Positions 1 to 9,229 of a stretch of DNA of 26,209 nucleotides are shown here, one piece after another. Made by a program: the position numbers and the translations under genes. The stretch's first letter is position 1; the number at the start of each line of letters is the position of its first letter. The DNA comes from Corallochytrium limacisporum. Taxonomy: Eukaryota; Opisthokonta. Location of the stretch: positions 51,940-78,148 of the forward strand of contig PDIP01000146.1 of the NCBI GenBank assembly GCA_002811645.1. The letters are read 5' to 3'. The notes beneath the pieces were generated by a model. It did not search any database, was not told the DNA's origin, and saw nothing but the letters and a program-made list of their open reading frames with translations.

Positions 1-568
1 CGATGTGTTCAATGTCAAGCCAAAGTCAAAATAGTCCTTTTTTGAGAGTAGCAGGGACTCTTCGTTTGAATCAGCTATTGAAATATTTGTGCATGATTGT
101 TAAAAAGAGCAAAATATAATGAAATAGAATACAATCAATATAAATTATTATACAATCAAGATTGAAAAAGATCCTCGGGAGTCAAGTTTTTCGGAGTTTT
201 GACCCTGACATGCCAGACAGAGGGTGGTATAGAGTTCCGATCTTGGTTTGGTGGTTCCCATACAGGGCGGGGTTTCCAAGGAAAACTTCGTGGGGCTCTG
301 TTGGCCACTGTGAAGGACCAGCGGTATGGACACATAGGGACCAGGACAACAGCGAGTACCTGTGCGAGAAGAATCACTTGCGAACGATCTGGCTCTTAGT
401 ATTTCAAGCACAACAAATTGGCATTTACTGATCCCAACCGGTGTTGTCTCTAAATGTTCGCCGAGAGCGAAGCGTACATGCTGTATTCGGATACACAAAC
501 TAAAGAAAGAAGGAATGTCAAAAGTTATGGTGTGAACGGATCAGCAACAGCAACCGACAGTTAGAACA
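1..568. other. Intergenic flank upstream of the myosin gene
   Basis: No gene could be supported here. Positions about 100-165 are very AT-rich and could be a 3' end region of a neighbour. From about 170 to 500 the composition is balanced and all frames are broken or give unrecognisable peptides (the longest, on the minus strand at 148-498, has no domain-like pattern). The last in-frame stop before the myosin ATG is a TGA at about 532, so the myosin start is the first available Met. No TATA box is obvious. Confidence 0.5.
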
Positions 569-3500
569 ATGTCAGTGTGGGTGTCTGGCTTCGCGGACTT
601 TCTGGTCCCTGCCAAGGATGTTGGCATGGATGGTGGGTACCGTAAGGTAGAGATGTGGGATGACGGCCGTGTGGAGTTTGTTGACCCTGAGCGAGTGTCT
701 AGCATGGACCCTGAATGTGCGCGGGGTGTCCCTGACATGATTCGTCTACCTCAGCTTCATGAAGGTGCACTCTTACATAATGTCAATGTAAGATATATGC
801 GGGACGAAATCTACACGTACACTGGTAGCATCTTGGTGGCGATGAACCCGTATAAGCGCCTGCCAATTTATGATCAAGACTATGTTAGAAAGTACAAGGG
901 TCAACGACTAGGCTTCAGACCGCCTCACTTGTTCGCAATTGCTAATGAGGCCTTTACTTTGCTGGAGCGTACACAAGATAGTCAATGCGTCGTTATCAGT
1001 GGTGAATCTGGTGCAGGAAAGACAGAATCCACAAAGTTGATCCTTAAGTATTTAGCAGCTACGAATCGGTCAAGAAGCAATGTTATTGAGCAGATCATTG
1101 AGTCAAATCCTATCTTGGAGGCGTTTGGAAATGCCAAAACGTTACGCAACAATAACTCTTCGCGGTTCGGAAAGTACATGGAGCTGTGGTATGATGAGTC
1201 GGGAACCATGCGGGGCGCAAGGATTACGGAGTATCTTCTTGAGTTGTCTCGGGTTTCCAGTGCACAAGAAGGTGAGCGGTCCTATCATGTCTTCTACCAG
1301 GTACTGCAGGGCCCTCCTGCGTTATTGGAGGACCTCGGACTGGCAGACGTAAAGGGATTTAATTACCTTCATAACAAGACAGAAGATCAAACGCCAGGTA
1401 TTGACGACAGAGAAGATTTAGTTGGGTTGGATCGAGCTTTTCAAGTCATGGGTCTTGCAAGTGAGACCAAGAGGCGTCTTTTCCGGCTTGTTGCAGCAGT
1501 TTTACACATTGGTAACGTGCACTACGAATCCAAATTTGTGTCCGGTGCGGACTCTGCAGTCGTCATGGATATGATGCCGATTAAGCGTGCGGCGCGACTC
1601 TTAGAAGTAAGTGACAATGATGTGCTTGAGGTCTTGACGGTCAAACGGTCGGCAATTAGGGGTGAGGTGATCAAGACCCCCCTCAATAAGCAAAGTGCAA
1701 TTGACACCCGTGATGCCTTAGCAAAGGCTATCTACAATAACCTCTTCTCGTGGATTGTCAAATGGATCAACACGGTCATTGACACGGAAGGAGTTCGCAG
1801 CATTGGTGTCCTTGATATTTTCGGCTTTGAGCACTTTAAACACAACTCATTTGAGCAATTGTGCATCAATTTCGCCAATGAAAACCTTCAATTCTTCTTC
1901 AATCTGTACATTTTCAAACTTGAGCAGGAAGAGTACAAGTTGGAGAACATTCCGGTAGAGTTCATTGCTTTTCAAGACAATCAGCACGTTTTAGATGCGA
2001 TATCCAAGAAGCCGTCGGGAATATTGCGGCTCTTGGACGAGCAAACCAATCTTCCAAGCGGAAATGATGCAAACTTTTTGAGCAAGATTCAGACTACACA
2101 CGCAAACACCGAAGCAATCGTGAAACAGCGCATAAGATCGGAGAAGTTCGGCATTCACCACTATGCTGGAGATGTCATGTACGACGTCGCGGGTTTTGTG
2201 GACAAGAACCAAAATCCTACCCGAGAAACCATGGTTGACCTTCTATGTAGTTCGAAATGTGAGCTTATGACCCAGCTGTTCAGGGAAAACCCGGAGGTTC
2301 AGGCTATGCTAGCAACCAACAAAGCCCCGGCCAAACGATCCACTGTGGGAAACACCTTCAGAGTAAGCTTAGAGAAACTTATTAAGAAGATGTCGGAGTG
2401 CACGCCGCATTTTGTTCGGTGCATCAAACCAAACGAACAGAAGGCCGCACATATGATCGAGCCTGAAATAGTCATGAATCAGCTGAAATACTCTGGCATG
2501 TTGGAAACCATCAAGATTCGGCGAATGGGATATCCCACGCGTGTGGATTTAGCGACCTTTGCAGAGCGTTACCAGATTCTTGCCGGTGTTGCAGCAAGCG
2601 ATGTGAGCGAACGATGCTGGAACATTATCACATCTGTTACACAGCGATCCCGCAAGGACAGCATGGACGAGTTTATCGTTGGCAAGTACCGTGTTTTCAT
2701 GAAGGAATATGCTGGTCGAATGATTAACGACTTTTTGAGCAAGAAGCTGTACCATGATGTGGTACTGATTCAAAAGATTTGGCGTGGGTATAGTGTGCGC
2801 AAGCGTTTCTATGCCCGCATGAATTGTGTCAGGATCGTTCAACGAACATTTGTGTGCTGGTTCTATCGCCGGCAACTCGTGCAACGGCGTGACGCAGCTC
2901 GCGCCATTCAGGGATGGTGGAGGGGACTGGCATATCGCCGTGCGTTCTTGAAGTGGAAACACGAGCAAGTGTTGCGAAAGGCTCTTGCTGCTGAACGGCT
3001 CAACACCCTGCGGACAATGCTCGCTGCAGAAAGGGATAGGATCGAAAGGCTCAATGAGATTGATGAGCAATGGCGCCTGGGAGAGAGTTATCCCACAGAG
3101 AAAGACATTGTGCCTCCGGAGGTCCAACTACCAAAGGGACTTGCGCTGACACTTGCAGGAAGTGGAGGTAGTGACAATGAAGTACCCGATGTTCGATCCA
3201 TTTACATCGAGGATTATTCTGAGTTTGTGGAATCTAATGCATACGCTCCCTTCCGCGAGCGCTTCAAAGTACCTGTCGACTTTGATCCTGTCCGATACCA
3301 CTTTGTACGCTACTCGTTTGCCTTTTGGAACACACCAGATCTTCCAGGCTTTATCAACGGAATGCTCAAACAACCGCTGACGATTCTTCCTGAAAAATTG
3401 TCGCAGCTGGCCCTCGATTGCTTCTCTGCCATTCAGGTATACACTCGTGATTTCAGTCTCACTCCAGCTCAGAGAAGGTTGTTAGCGAATTGGACCATTC

Positions 3501-6500
3501 AGCAGGCGCTTGACTACAAGAATCTCCGGGACGAAATCTACTCACAGCTTGTCAATCAACTGTGGAAGAATGACGACATCATGATTGTTCGAAACCTTTG
3601 GCAAATGATGTTGCTTTGTCTCCGATCTTTCCCTCCAAGTGACACACTCTTCTGGTATTTGCTGACATTCATCGATGATCAGGCATTGACTAATTTCGGC
3701 AAGTCATGTCATGACCTCATGATGCGCATTGCACAGATTGGACCGCGTAAGAACCCTCCAGCCATGGTGGAACATCATTTGTCAATGGATGGAAAGGCGG
3801 CTGCCGTGTTCGAATTGCACTTCCCTGACCAGAAGAAGGTCTCGATGAAAATTGATGGATGTGTGACTGGTCGCAATCTTACAGAGACTGGCTGTACTGT
3901 TCGGGATGTCCAAAATACTGATGGCTGGGGAATCTGTGCAATTCTCGGGTCTGAAGTGGCATATTATCTGGATGACGGCGATCGAATTCTTGACGTCGTA
4001 TATGAGTTCGAGAACCTAGACATTGACAAGCACGCCCTGTACTTGTACAAGGACGTGGACGAAATTCTTGGGGTATTCCCGCCCCCCAACACAGATATGT
4101 CCAAGATCGAGATGAGAAAGAAGGTGACATCGGAAATCGCCAAGCCTGAGGAGGCGGCTCTTGAGTTCATTCAGCAGGCTGTCGGGGCTATGGAACAAGA
4201 TACTGCTGCATCTATCGAATTCAACCGAGGCCTAGCGCCACCAATACCCCACGTCGTGCCACCCACCCCAGACGCTGCCTTGCTGGAAGGCAATCCTATG
4301 GATATTCATGACGCACCCACCTCCGCTCCCCCGGTGCCGCCACCAAGAACTCAAGTTGCCGCCGCTGAGCAACCTGTGGATGGCAATGATAATCCCATAC
4401 CTCCCCCGAGACCGCCCAAACGGAACCCTTTTATGGGCATGGACATTGATGGCCCGAAAACGCAGACCAGTAAGGAGAATCTGGAAGATCGAATCCGAGG
4501 TGGTATTGATGACGAGCATGGAACGGAAGACAAGAAAGAAGAGACCAAGGCGAGAGAAGCGTCGGAGAAGACGGAAACTGCAGAGAAGTTCGCCACGGGA
4601 CCACGCGGTCCCCAGATTCGGCGAGGCAAGGGTCGTGGTCTCATGGCGGAGCTGAAGAGCAGCAGGAGAAAGAGACCCGAGACAAGCGTCGATGTGTCCA
4701 AGGAAGTAGCTCTTGAAACCGCACGGCGTGAGCAGCGATACCGCCAGAGACCAAAGGAAGGTGAGACAGTCTATCAGGATCTTGGGGCTCTTTTGACGCA
4801 AAAGCAGGAATCTTCAACAGCAAAGTTGAATATTCCCGTTCGGAAGAAGGCGGATACCCCTTTGGACAGCGAATTGTCCACCTCAGGCCAGAAAGCGGGT
4901 ATGAAGCGAGTGTCATCCCGCACCAGCATGATGGATCTCATGTTCGAATCGTCGGAGCCAGTGAAGGTTGATGTTGAACCTGTCGCAGGAGCTGAACCCA
5001 CGCGCAAAGATTCGGAGTCCACAGTGGAGGGTCTGGATTCCAAGACACGGATTGTTGAAGAGAATCAGGTTCCGGTGGCGCGTGCGCAGACAGCATATCC
5101 CTCTGCCAAGCCGACACATAAAGCCAGAAAGTTGGCACCGGGAGAGGTCCGTGTGATTCCTGACGAATACGCAGATCTCCATGAACTAACCGAGGAGCAG
5201 CTTGAGAAGCGCATCGCAGAGTACAACGAGCAGCAACGCCGCATGCATCAGATGAAGGAGCATGGCGTTGAGTTGTCTACCGCTGGAGATGCAAAGATCG
5301 AATTCAATCAAATGGCCTTCCTGGATGGGGACGGTTCGAAGGGAACTCTTCGTCGGGAGCCTCCTCCGGCGATGGTTAACAGTGTCTATGATCTGCCAGA
5401 CAACAAGCCAGCGAGGCGGAGGAGCAAGCATCAGTCTGAGATGCTCCGTGTGCGCAGCCAGATTGCAATTGCCAAGGGGTTGAGCCGCAGTCCATCGCAA
5501 GCAACCATGCGCGGAGTCCCTCAGCTGAGCCCGAATATGTCCAGTGCTGCTTCAACAGTAGAGTTTGGCGAGAACCACATGCTCAGGCCTGACTACCGAC
5601 CCGGCTGGACTGCAGACCCTGACGCTCTTGACGAGGTTCTTGAAGGCCTTGACATGTGGGTGTATACTGATAGGGCGTTCCTGGCAGCCCCTGGCTTGGC
5701 ATATCCTGTTCCAAGACCGTGGCAATTTTTCCTTCGGAAACAGTACTTCTTGCCAGGCGAAGATCAACAAGAAATGAGTGTGAGTACTCTCCGGCTGATC
5801 TATGCCCAAATTCACTTAGATTTATACCAGAACAAGGCATCTCTACTGTTTGACCAGGAAAGAGACCTCTTGAATGAACACCTGAACAAGTACCCTGGTG
5901 TTGACATGACACCACTGTCATGTCCAAAGGAAGTCATCATCGAGATTATCGGACTGTGTAGATCTTTCTCTTTGTACTTCAGCAGCTTCAATCGGATCAC
6001 AGTGCTGCCAAGCGGCGAAGTCTACTACTTGGCAATTGGTGAGGTTGGTCTCAAAATGTGTGCAATTCGAAAAGGTACCAAGCGCGTCATTGGCACGCAC
6101 GACTGGATTGATGTCGGCGAGATCACGGTAGAGAAGAATGTGATGGAGCTTCATGTCGCAGAAGCTGTTTTGCGCTTCAAGGGCAATGTAGCGCACATCC
6201 ACGAATTGTTGCTCAAGTACCATCAGCGCTTCCGTACATCTGCGAGACACTATGTTTGCCACACTGACTTTGATATGGATGACCAGATGCTGCTGAATCT
6301 GAAGAGGGGCGATCTCATCGAAGCTAATCGCATGGCATCGGCGCAGGGCTGGATGTACGGCAAGCCCTTGAAACAGGAAAGAAGTGGTTGGTTCGACCTT
6401 AAGTATGTGGTGCCCCTCGCCGGCGACCCGACACCGGTGCGGGTTGCGAAAGCTCTACAAAATGCGGAGAGAGAGCAAAAGCGCATGCACACTATTCTGG

Positions 6501-9130
6501 CAGGGAGCAGAGAGGGTGGCAAGCTCACGCAGGCTTCAGTGGACAGGGCAACGAGACGAAGTGAAGGCATTGCACTTCCGCGATCCAATGCCGGCCGGCA
6601 TTCTGTCGATCCCATGGCCAGTGGCCGCAAATCTCGTAGGAAGCGTGCACCTATACCCAACGAGTCGTCCTTCATAGCGGGTCGATTGAATGCGAAGAAG
6701 AAGAGGCGAGAGCGTCACAAAAGACAGGCTTTCTCCTTTGTTGAATTTGGTATTCGGCACTTCCGAAGCATGCATGTCTGCGATAAACGCATGAAGCCTA
6801 TTGGTAAGGAAATCTCTCTGGACGGGCTGAGTAATGAGCGCCTGGCAACCATTGTGCAGTTTACTGAATACCCGATTAAGGACTCCCTTCTGAAATTCAT
6901 GGACAAGGACAAAACGATTCGAACTTCAGCAGTCATCACTTTCACGGAGATCATGAAGTTTATGGGTGACTACCCTACGAAGCGCAGTGATTATGAGACG
7001 TTCCTGACGGTCCTCAAGATTGGCCACCAAAATAAGGCTTTGCCAGATGAGGTTTACTGTCAGCTCATGAAGCAATTGACGAACAATCGGAGCTCTGCCC
7101 CCTCAGCGCCAGCAAAGGGATGGAGCATGCTGGCCATGATGACCATGTATCTTGTCCCCACGGTGGCTCTGGAGCCATACCTCGTCGCTTTTCTCCGTAG
7201 GTACTCGGAGGAAGATATTGGAGAATTCTACCAAACTGCCCGTGCAGCGGAGAGAAATCTGCTTGCAATTCTCAGACTAGGTGGAAGGCGCATTCTAGTG
7301 AATCTTCCTGAGTTCACGGCAAACATGCGAGGCAAGTTTGCGAAGGTAGTGAAGGTGCACAACAACGTCGGCGAGTCGGCTGTGGTAGACGTCAACGGTG
7401 TCTCAACTGTTGAGCAGATTCTTGTCCAATGCGGTAAGTATTTCGGTGTACCCGCGGAGTACTTGAACAATTTCGGCCTATTTGTCGCCACAGGAAAGGA
7501 TATCACAACTCCCCTGGACCCTGAGGAATACCTGATGGACATTAACACAGCTCTCGAGTTCCAGGGCCTCAGCTATGAGTTACAGTTCCGGAGATGCTAC
7601 TACTACCAGCCGTGGAGAAGCATTTCAGCTGCGTTCGATAACATCGAGTTCCCTGACAACAGAGAGGCCTTCCTGGACGGACGTTTGGTGCTACTTGATG
7701 GTGCACCGCAGGACTTCAGGAGACAGATGCAAAGACTGGCTGCACTGCTGTACGCGGTCCAACCCTTCGGGGACCCATTCAAGTTCACACCTTCTGACTT
7801 AAAGCAGGTCTTTCCACTGCGTTGGATGAATATTTCCATCCAGCATATGGAAACAGAGGAAAAGAAGAAGTGGACAGTGAAACTTCTGCGCGGCTTCCTC
7901 AAACACTGGAACGAACTAGTGGAAAAGGGTATAGACAAACGCGCATGCAAGCGTGAATTCTTACAGATTTTGAGCCGCTGGCCCCTCTTTGGATCCAACT
8001 TGTTCCATTGCTTCTCCACGAACGTTGCAGATTTTGACGGTACTGCAACCTTGGCGCTGAATCCCAAGGGCGCCGTTCTAATAGCCAATTCCACAAAGCA
8101 CGTCCTGCAGACGTACAAGATGGCACAGATCCTGTCTGTGCGACGTGTGGTGATCAAAAAGCAGGTCAAGGTCTATGTGGACATTAGGGTTGGGGATCTG
8201 TACAGTAAGAGCATTTTAAGGGTTGAGACTTCTAGGTCCAACGAATTGATGAATGCTGTGAAGAACTACGTGCTTGAATATATGGATGCACAAGATGAGA
8301 GTGGAGAAAACTCCCCCCGAGACGTGTCGTTCCCATCTGCTGGCGACCAAGATCATCACTACGAAACAGTTAGGCCAACGAAGCCCCTTGGCCGAACGGC
8401 AAAGAAGTTCCGTGCTTCCAACGCCTCGCTTGCGTCCGTTGAGTCGTTCACGGGCGAGACAAAGGGGAAAGGTGGCCGGGATCAGGAGTTTAACGCATCT
8501 GATATGGCGCTGTATCACACGCGAGAGGGTCTTTCCGTGATGGAAGACCGTGGTTCTAAATCCATGGACCTCCTCACTACCGACTATGGTCGAAGCCAAG
8601 AGTCCGATTTGGCTATATCGCCACGCACCAAGAAGAAGTTCTTTAAGCAAAGGAGCGATCCTGATGCTTCTTCGTTCGACGGGTTGTTTGACAACAGAAA
8701 GCTGGTCAGCCCCGTAGATACGGTTGCAGCAGTCGAGGATGCCGCGAGGAAGTCCTCGAAGGCGATACGCAAAGCTGAGAAGGCCGCCCGAACACAGCAT
8801 GGGAAACTCTCCAAAGAGGAGGCAATGGTCCGACTAGAAGCCGACGATGCGTTTGGCAAGCAAGAAGACGTGTCTCAAGATCCCCTGCTTCTTGCCCTGC
8901 GTTCCGAGGACTCTAGGAAAGAAAAGGAAAGCAGGGCCAAGCGTGACACCCTGAGTCCCAGCAAACAGAAGGCGGGGGCACCAACCGAGGGTTTGGCTGC
9001 TGATCTGTCGAAATCCAACACCGCGGTCGCACCCGCTCGCAGAAAGAAGAAGGAAGTGACAGGCCTGGCTGCTGACTTGATGACATCTGACACTGCTGTC
9101 GCACCGACGCGTAGAAAGAAGAAGACCTGA
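569..9130 (+). CDS. MYO15: Class XV-type MyTH4-FERM myosin
   Basis: This is an unconventional actin motor of 2853 residues in one uninterrupted exon. The motor domain (about 1-725) has P-loop GESGAGKT at 145-152, switch I NNNSSRFGK at 194-202 and switch II DIFGFE at 416-421. The TEDS-rule position is Glu366, which implies activity without head phosphorylation. Three IQ motifs follow (from about 734, 756 and 780). Then come MyTH4-1 (about 885-1072), a ubiquitin-like FERM F1 lobe (about 1074-1168), a proline- and charge-rich linker (about 1220-1690), FERM F2/F3-like sequence (about 1710-1893), SH3 (about 1892-1950), MyTH4-2 (about 2053-2250), a complete FERM (about 2262-2575) and a basic tail. 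This order matches animal MYO15, a filopodium/stereocilium-tip motor; myosin VII is the main alternative. The tail ends in a duplicated 24-residue unit and lacks an obvious PDZ ligand. The start is the first in-frame ATG after a stop. Confidence 0.93.
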   Translation: MSVWVSGFADFLVPAKDVGMDGGYRKVEMWDDGRVEFVDPERVSSMDPECARGVPDMIRLPQLHEGALLHNVNVRYMRDEIYTYTGSILVAMNPYKRLPIYDQDYVRKYKGQRLGFRPPHLFAIANEAFTLLERTQDSQCVVISGESGAGKTESTKLILKYLAATNRSRSNVIEQIIESNPILEAFGNAKTLRNNNSSRFGKYMELWYDESGTMRGARITEYLLELSRVSSAQEGERSYHVFYQVLQGPPALLEDLGLADVKGFNYLHNKTEDQTPGIDDREDLVGLDRAFQVMGLASETKRRLFRLVAAVLHIGNVHYESKFVSGADSAVVMDMMPIKRAARLLEVSDNDVLEVLTVKRSAIRGEVIKTPLNKQSAIDTRDALAKAIYNNLFSWIVKWINTVIDTEGVRSIGVLDIFGFEHFKHNSFEQLCINFANENLQFFFNLYIFKLEQEEYKLENIPVEFIAFQDNQHVLDAISKKPSGILRLLDEQTNLPSGNDANFLSKIQTTHANTEAIVKQRIRSEKFGIHHYAGDVMYDVAGFVDKNQNPTRETMVDLLCSSKCELMTQLFRENPEVQAMLATNKAPAKRSTVGNTFRVSLEKLIKKMSECTPHFVRCIKPNEQKAAHMIEPEIVMNQLKYSGMLETIKIRRMGYPTRVDLATFAERYQILAGVAASDVSERCWNIITSVTQRSRKDSMDEFIVGKYRVFMKEYAGRMINDFLSKKLYHDVVLIQKIWRGYSVRKRFYARMNCVRIVQRTFVCWFYRRQLVQRRDAARAIQGWWRGLAYRRAFLKWKHEQVLRKALAAERLNTLRTMLAAERDRIERLNEIDEQWRLGESYPTEKDIVPPEVQLPKGLALTLAGSGGSDNEVPDVRSIYIEDYSEFVESNAYAPFRERFKVPVDFDPVRYHFVRYSFAFWNTPDLPGFINGMLKQPLTILPEKLSQLALDCFSAIQVYTRDFSLTPAQRRLLANWTIQQALDYKNLRDEIYSQLVNQLWKNDDIMIVRNLWQMMLLCLRSFPPSDTLFWYLLTFIDDQALTNFGKSCHDLMMRIAQIGPRKNPPAMVEHHLSMDGKAAAVFELHFPDQKKVSMKIDGCVTGRNLTETGCTVRDVQNTDGWGICAILGSEVAYYLDDGDRILDVVYEFENLDIDKHALYLYKDVDEILGVFPPPNTDMSKIEMRKKVTSEIAKPEEAALEFIQQAVGAMEQDTAASIEFNRGLAPPIPHVVPPTPDAALLEGNPMDIHDAPTSAPPVPPPRTQVAAAEQPVDGNDNPIPPPRPPKRNPFMGMDIDGPKTQTSKENLEDRIRGGIDDEHGTEDKKEETKAREASEKTETAEKFATGPRGPQIRRGKGRGLMAELKSSRRKRPETSVDVSKEVALETARREQRYRQRPKEGETVYQDLGALLTQKQESSTAKLNIPVRKKADTPLDSELSTSGQKAGMKRVSSRTSMMDLMFESSEPVKVDVEPVAGAEPTRKDSESTVEGLDSKTRIVEENQVPVARAQTAYPSAKPTHKARKLAPGEVRVIPDEYADLHELTEEQLEKRIAEYNEQQRRMHQMKEHGVELSTAGDAKIEFNQMAFLDGDGSKGTLRREPPPAMVNSVYDLPDNKPARRRSKHQSEMLRVRSQIAIAKGLSRSPSQATMRGVPQLSPNMSSAASTVEFGENHMLRPDYRPGWTADPDALDEVLEGLDMWVYTDRAFLAAPGLAYPVPRPWQFFLRKQYFLPGEDQQEMSVSTLRLIYAQIHLDLYQNKASLLFDQERDLLNEHLNKYPGVDMTPLSCPKEVIIEIIGLCRSFSLYFSSFNRITVLPSGEVYYLAIGEVGLKMCAIRKGTKRVIGTHDWIDVGEITVEKNVMELHVAEAVLRFKGNVAHIHELLLKYHQRFRTSARHYVCHTDFDMDDQMLLNLKRGDLIEANRMASAQGWMYGKPLKQERSGWFDLKYVVPLAGDPTPVRVAKALQNAEREQKRMHTILAGSREGGKLTQASVDRATRRSEGIALPRSNAGRHSVDPMASGRKSRRKRAPIPNESSFIAGRLNAKKKRRERHKRQAFSFVEFGIRHFRSMHVCDKRMKPIGKEISLDGLSNERLATIVQFTEYPIKDSLLKFMDKDKTIRTSAVITFTEIMKFMGDYPTKRSDYETFLTVLKIGHQNKALPDEVYCQLMKQLTNNRSSAPSAPAKGWSMLAMMTMYLVPTVALEPYLVAFLRRYSEEDIGEFYQTARAAERNLLAILRLGGRRILVNLPEFTANMRGKFAKVVKVHNNVGESAVVDVNGVSTVEQILVQCGKYFGVPAEYLNNFGLFVATGKDITTPLDPEEYLMDINTALEFQGLSYELQFRRCYYYQPWRSISAAFDNIEFPDNREAFLDGRLVLLDGAPQDFRRQMQRLAALLYAVQPFGDPFKFTPSDLKQVFPLRWMNISIQHMETEEKKKWTVKLLRGFLKHWNELVEKGIDKRACKREFLQILSRWPLFGSNLFHCFSTNVADFDGTATLALNPKGAVLIANSTKHVLQTYKMAQILSVRRVVIKKQVKVYVDIRVGDLYSKSILRVETSRSNELMNAVKNYVLEYMDAQDESGENSPRDVSFPSAGDQDHHYETVRPTKPLGRTAKKFRASNASLASVESFTGETKGKGGRDQEFNASDMALYHTREGLSVMEDRGSKSMDLLTTDYGRSQESDLAISPRTKKKFFKQRSDPDASSFDGLFDNRKLVSPVDTVAAVEDAARKSSKAIRKAEKAARTQHGKLSKEEAMVRLEADDAFGKQEDVSQDPLLLALRSEDSRKEKESRAKRDTLSPSKQKAGAPTEGLAADLSKSNTAVAPARRKKKEVTGLAADLMTSDTAVAPTRRKKKT
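8990..9127 (+). repeat. Tandem 24-residue repeat at the myosin C-terminus
   Basis: Two consecutive 72-bp units encode residues 2808-2831 and 2832-2853. Each begins GLAADL and ends in an arginine/lysine cluster (RRKKK). The DNA copies differ at many third positions, so the duplication is not very recent and the protein motif looks conserved. The second unit is cut short by the stop codon. Confidence 0.9.
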
Positions 9131-9164
9131 AATATGACTTGAAGGGGAACGATATTAGGAGGAG

Positions 9165-9170
9165 AATAAA
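9165..9170 (+). terminator. Poly(A) signal AATAAA of the myosin gene
   Basis: AATAAA starts 35 bp after the myosin stop codon, in the 99-bp space between the convergent stops. Cleavage 10-30 bp downstream would fall at about the opposite gene's own poly(A) signal. Confidence 0.7.
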
Positions 9171-9218
9171 CTTTAGTTACAGAAGTAGAATCTACCTGAC
9201 GTTGCGATGGGATACAAA

Positions 9219-9224
9219 TTTATT
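9219..9224 (-). terminator. Poly(A) signal AATAAA of the glutaredoxin/GST-N gene
   Basis: The plus-strand TTTATT reads AATAAA on the minus strand, only 5 bp after the stop codon of the gene at 9230-10126. The 3' UTR is therefore probably very short. Confidence 0.65.
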
Positions 9225-9229
9225 GGTCT

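Noticed and set aside
148-498. Overlapping short ORFs on both strands upstream of the myosin
   Set aside because: None shows a domain, a recognisable motif or a consistent coding frame, and they overlap in several frames.
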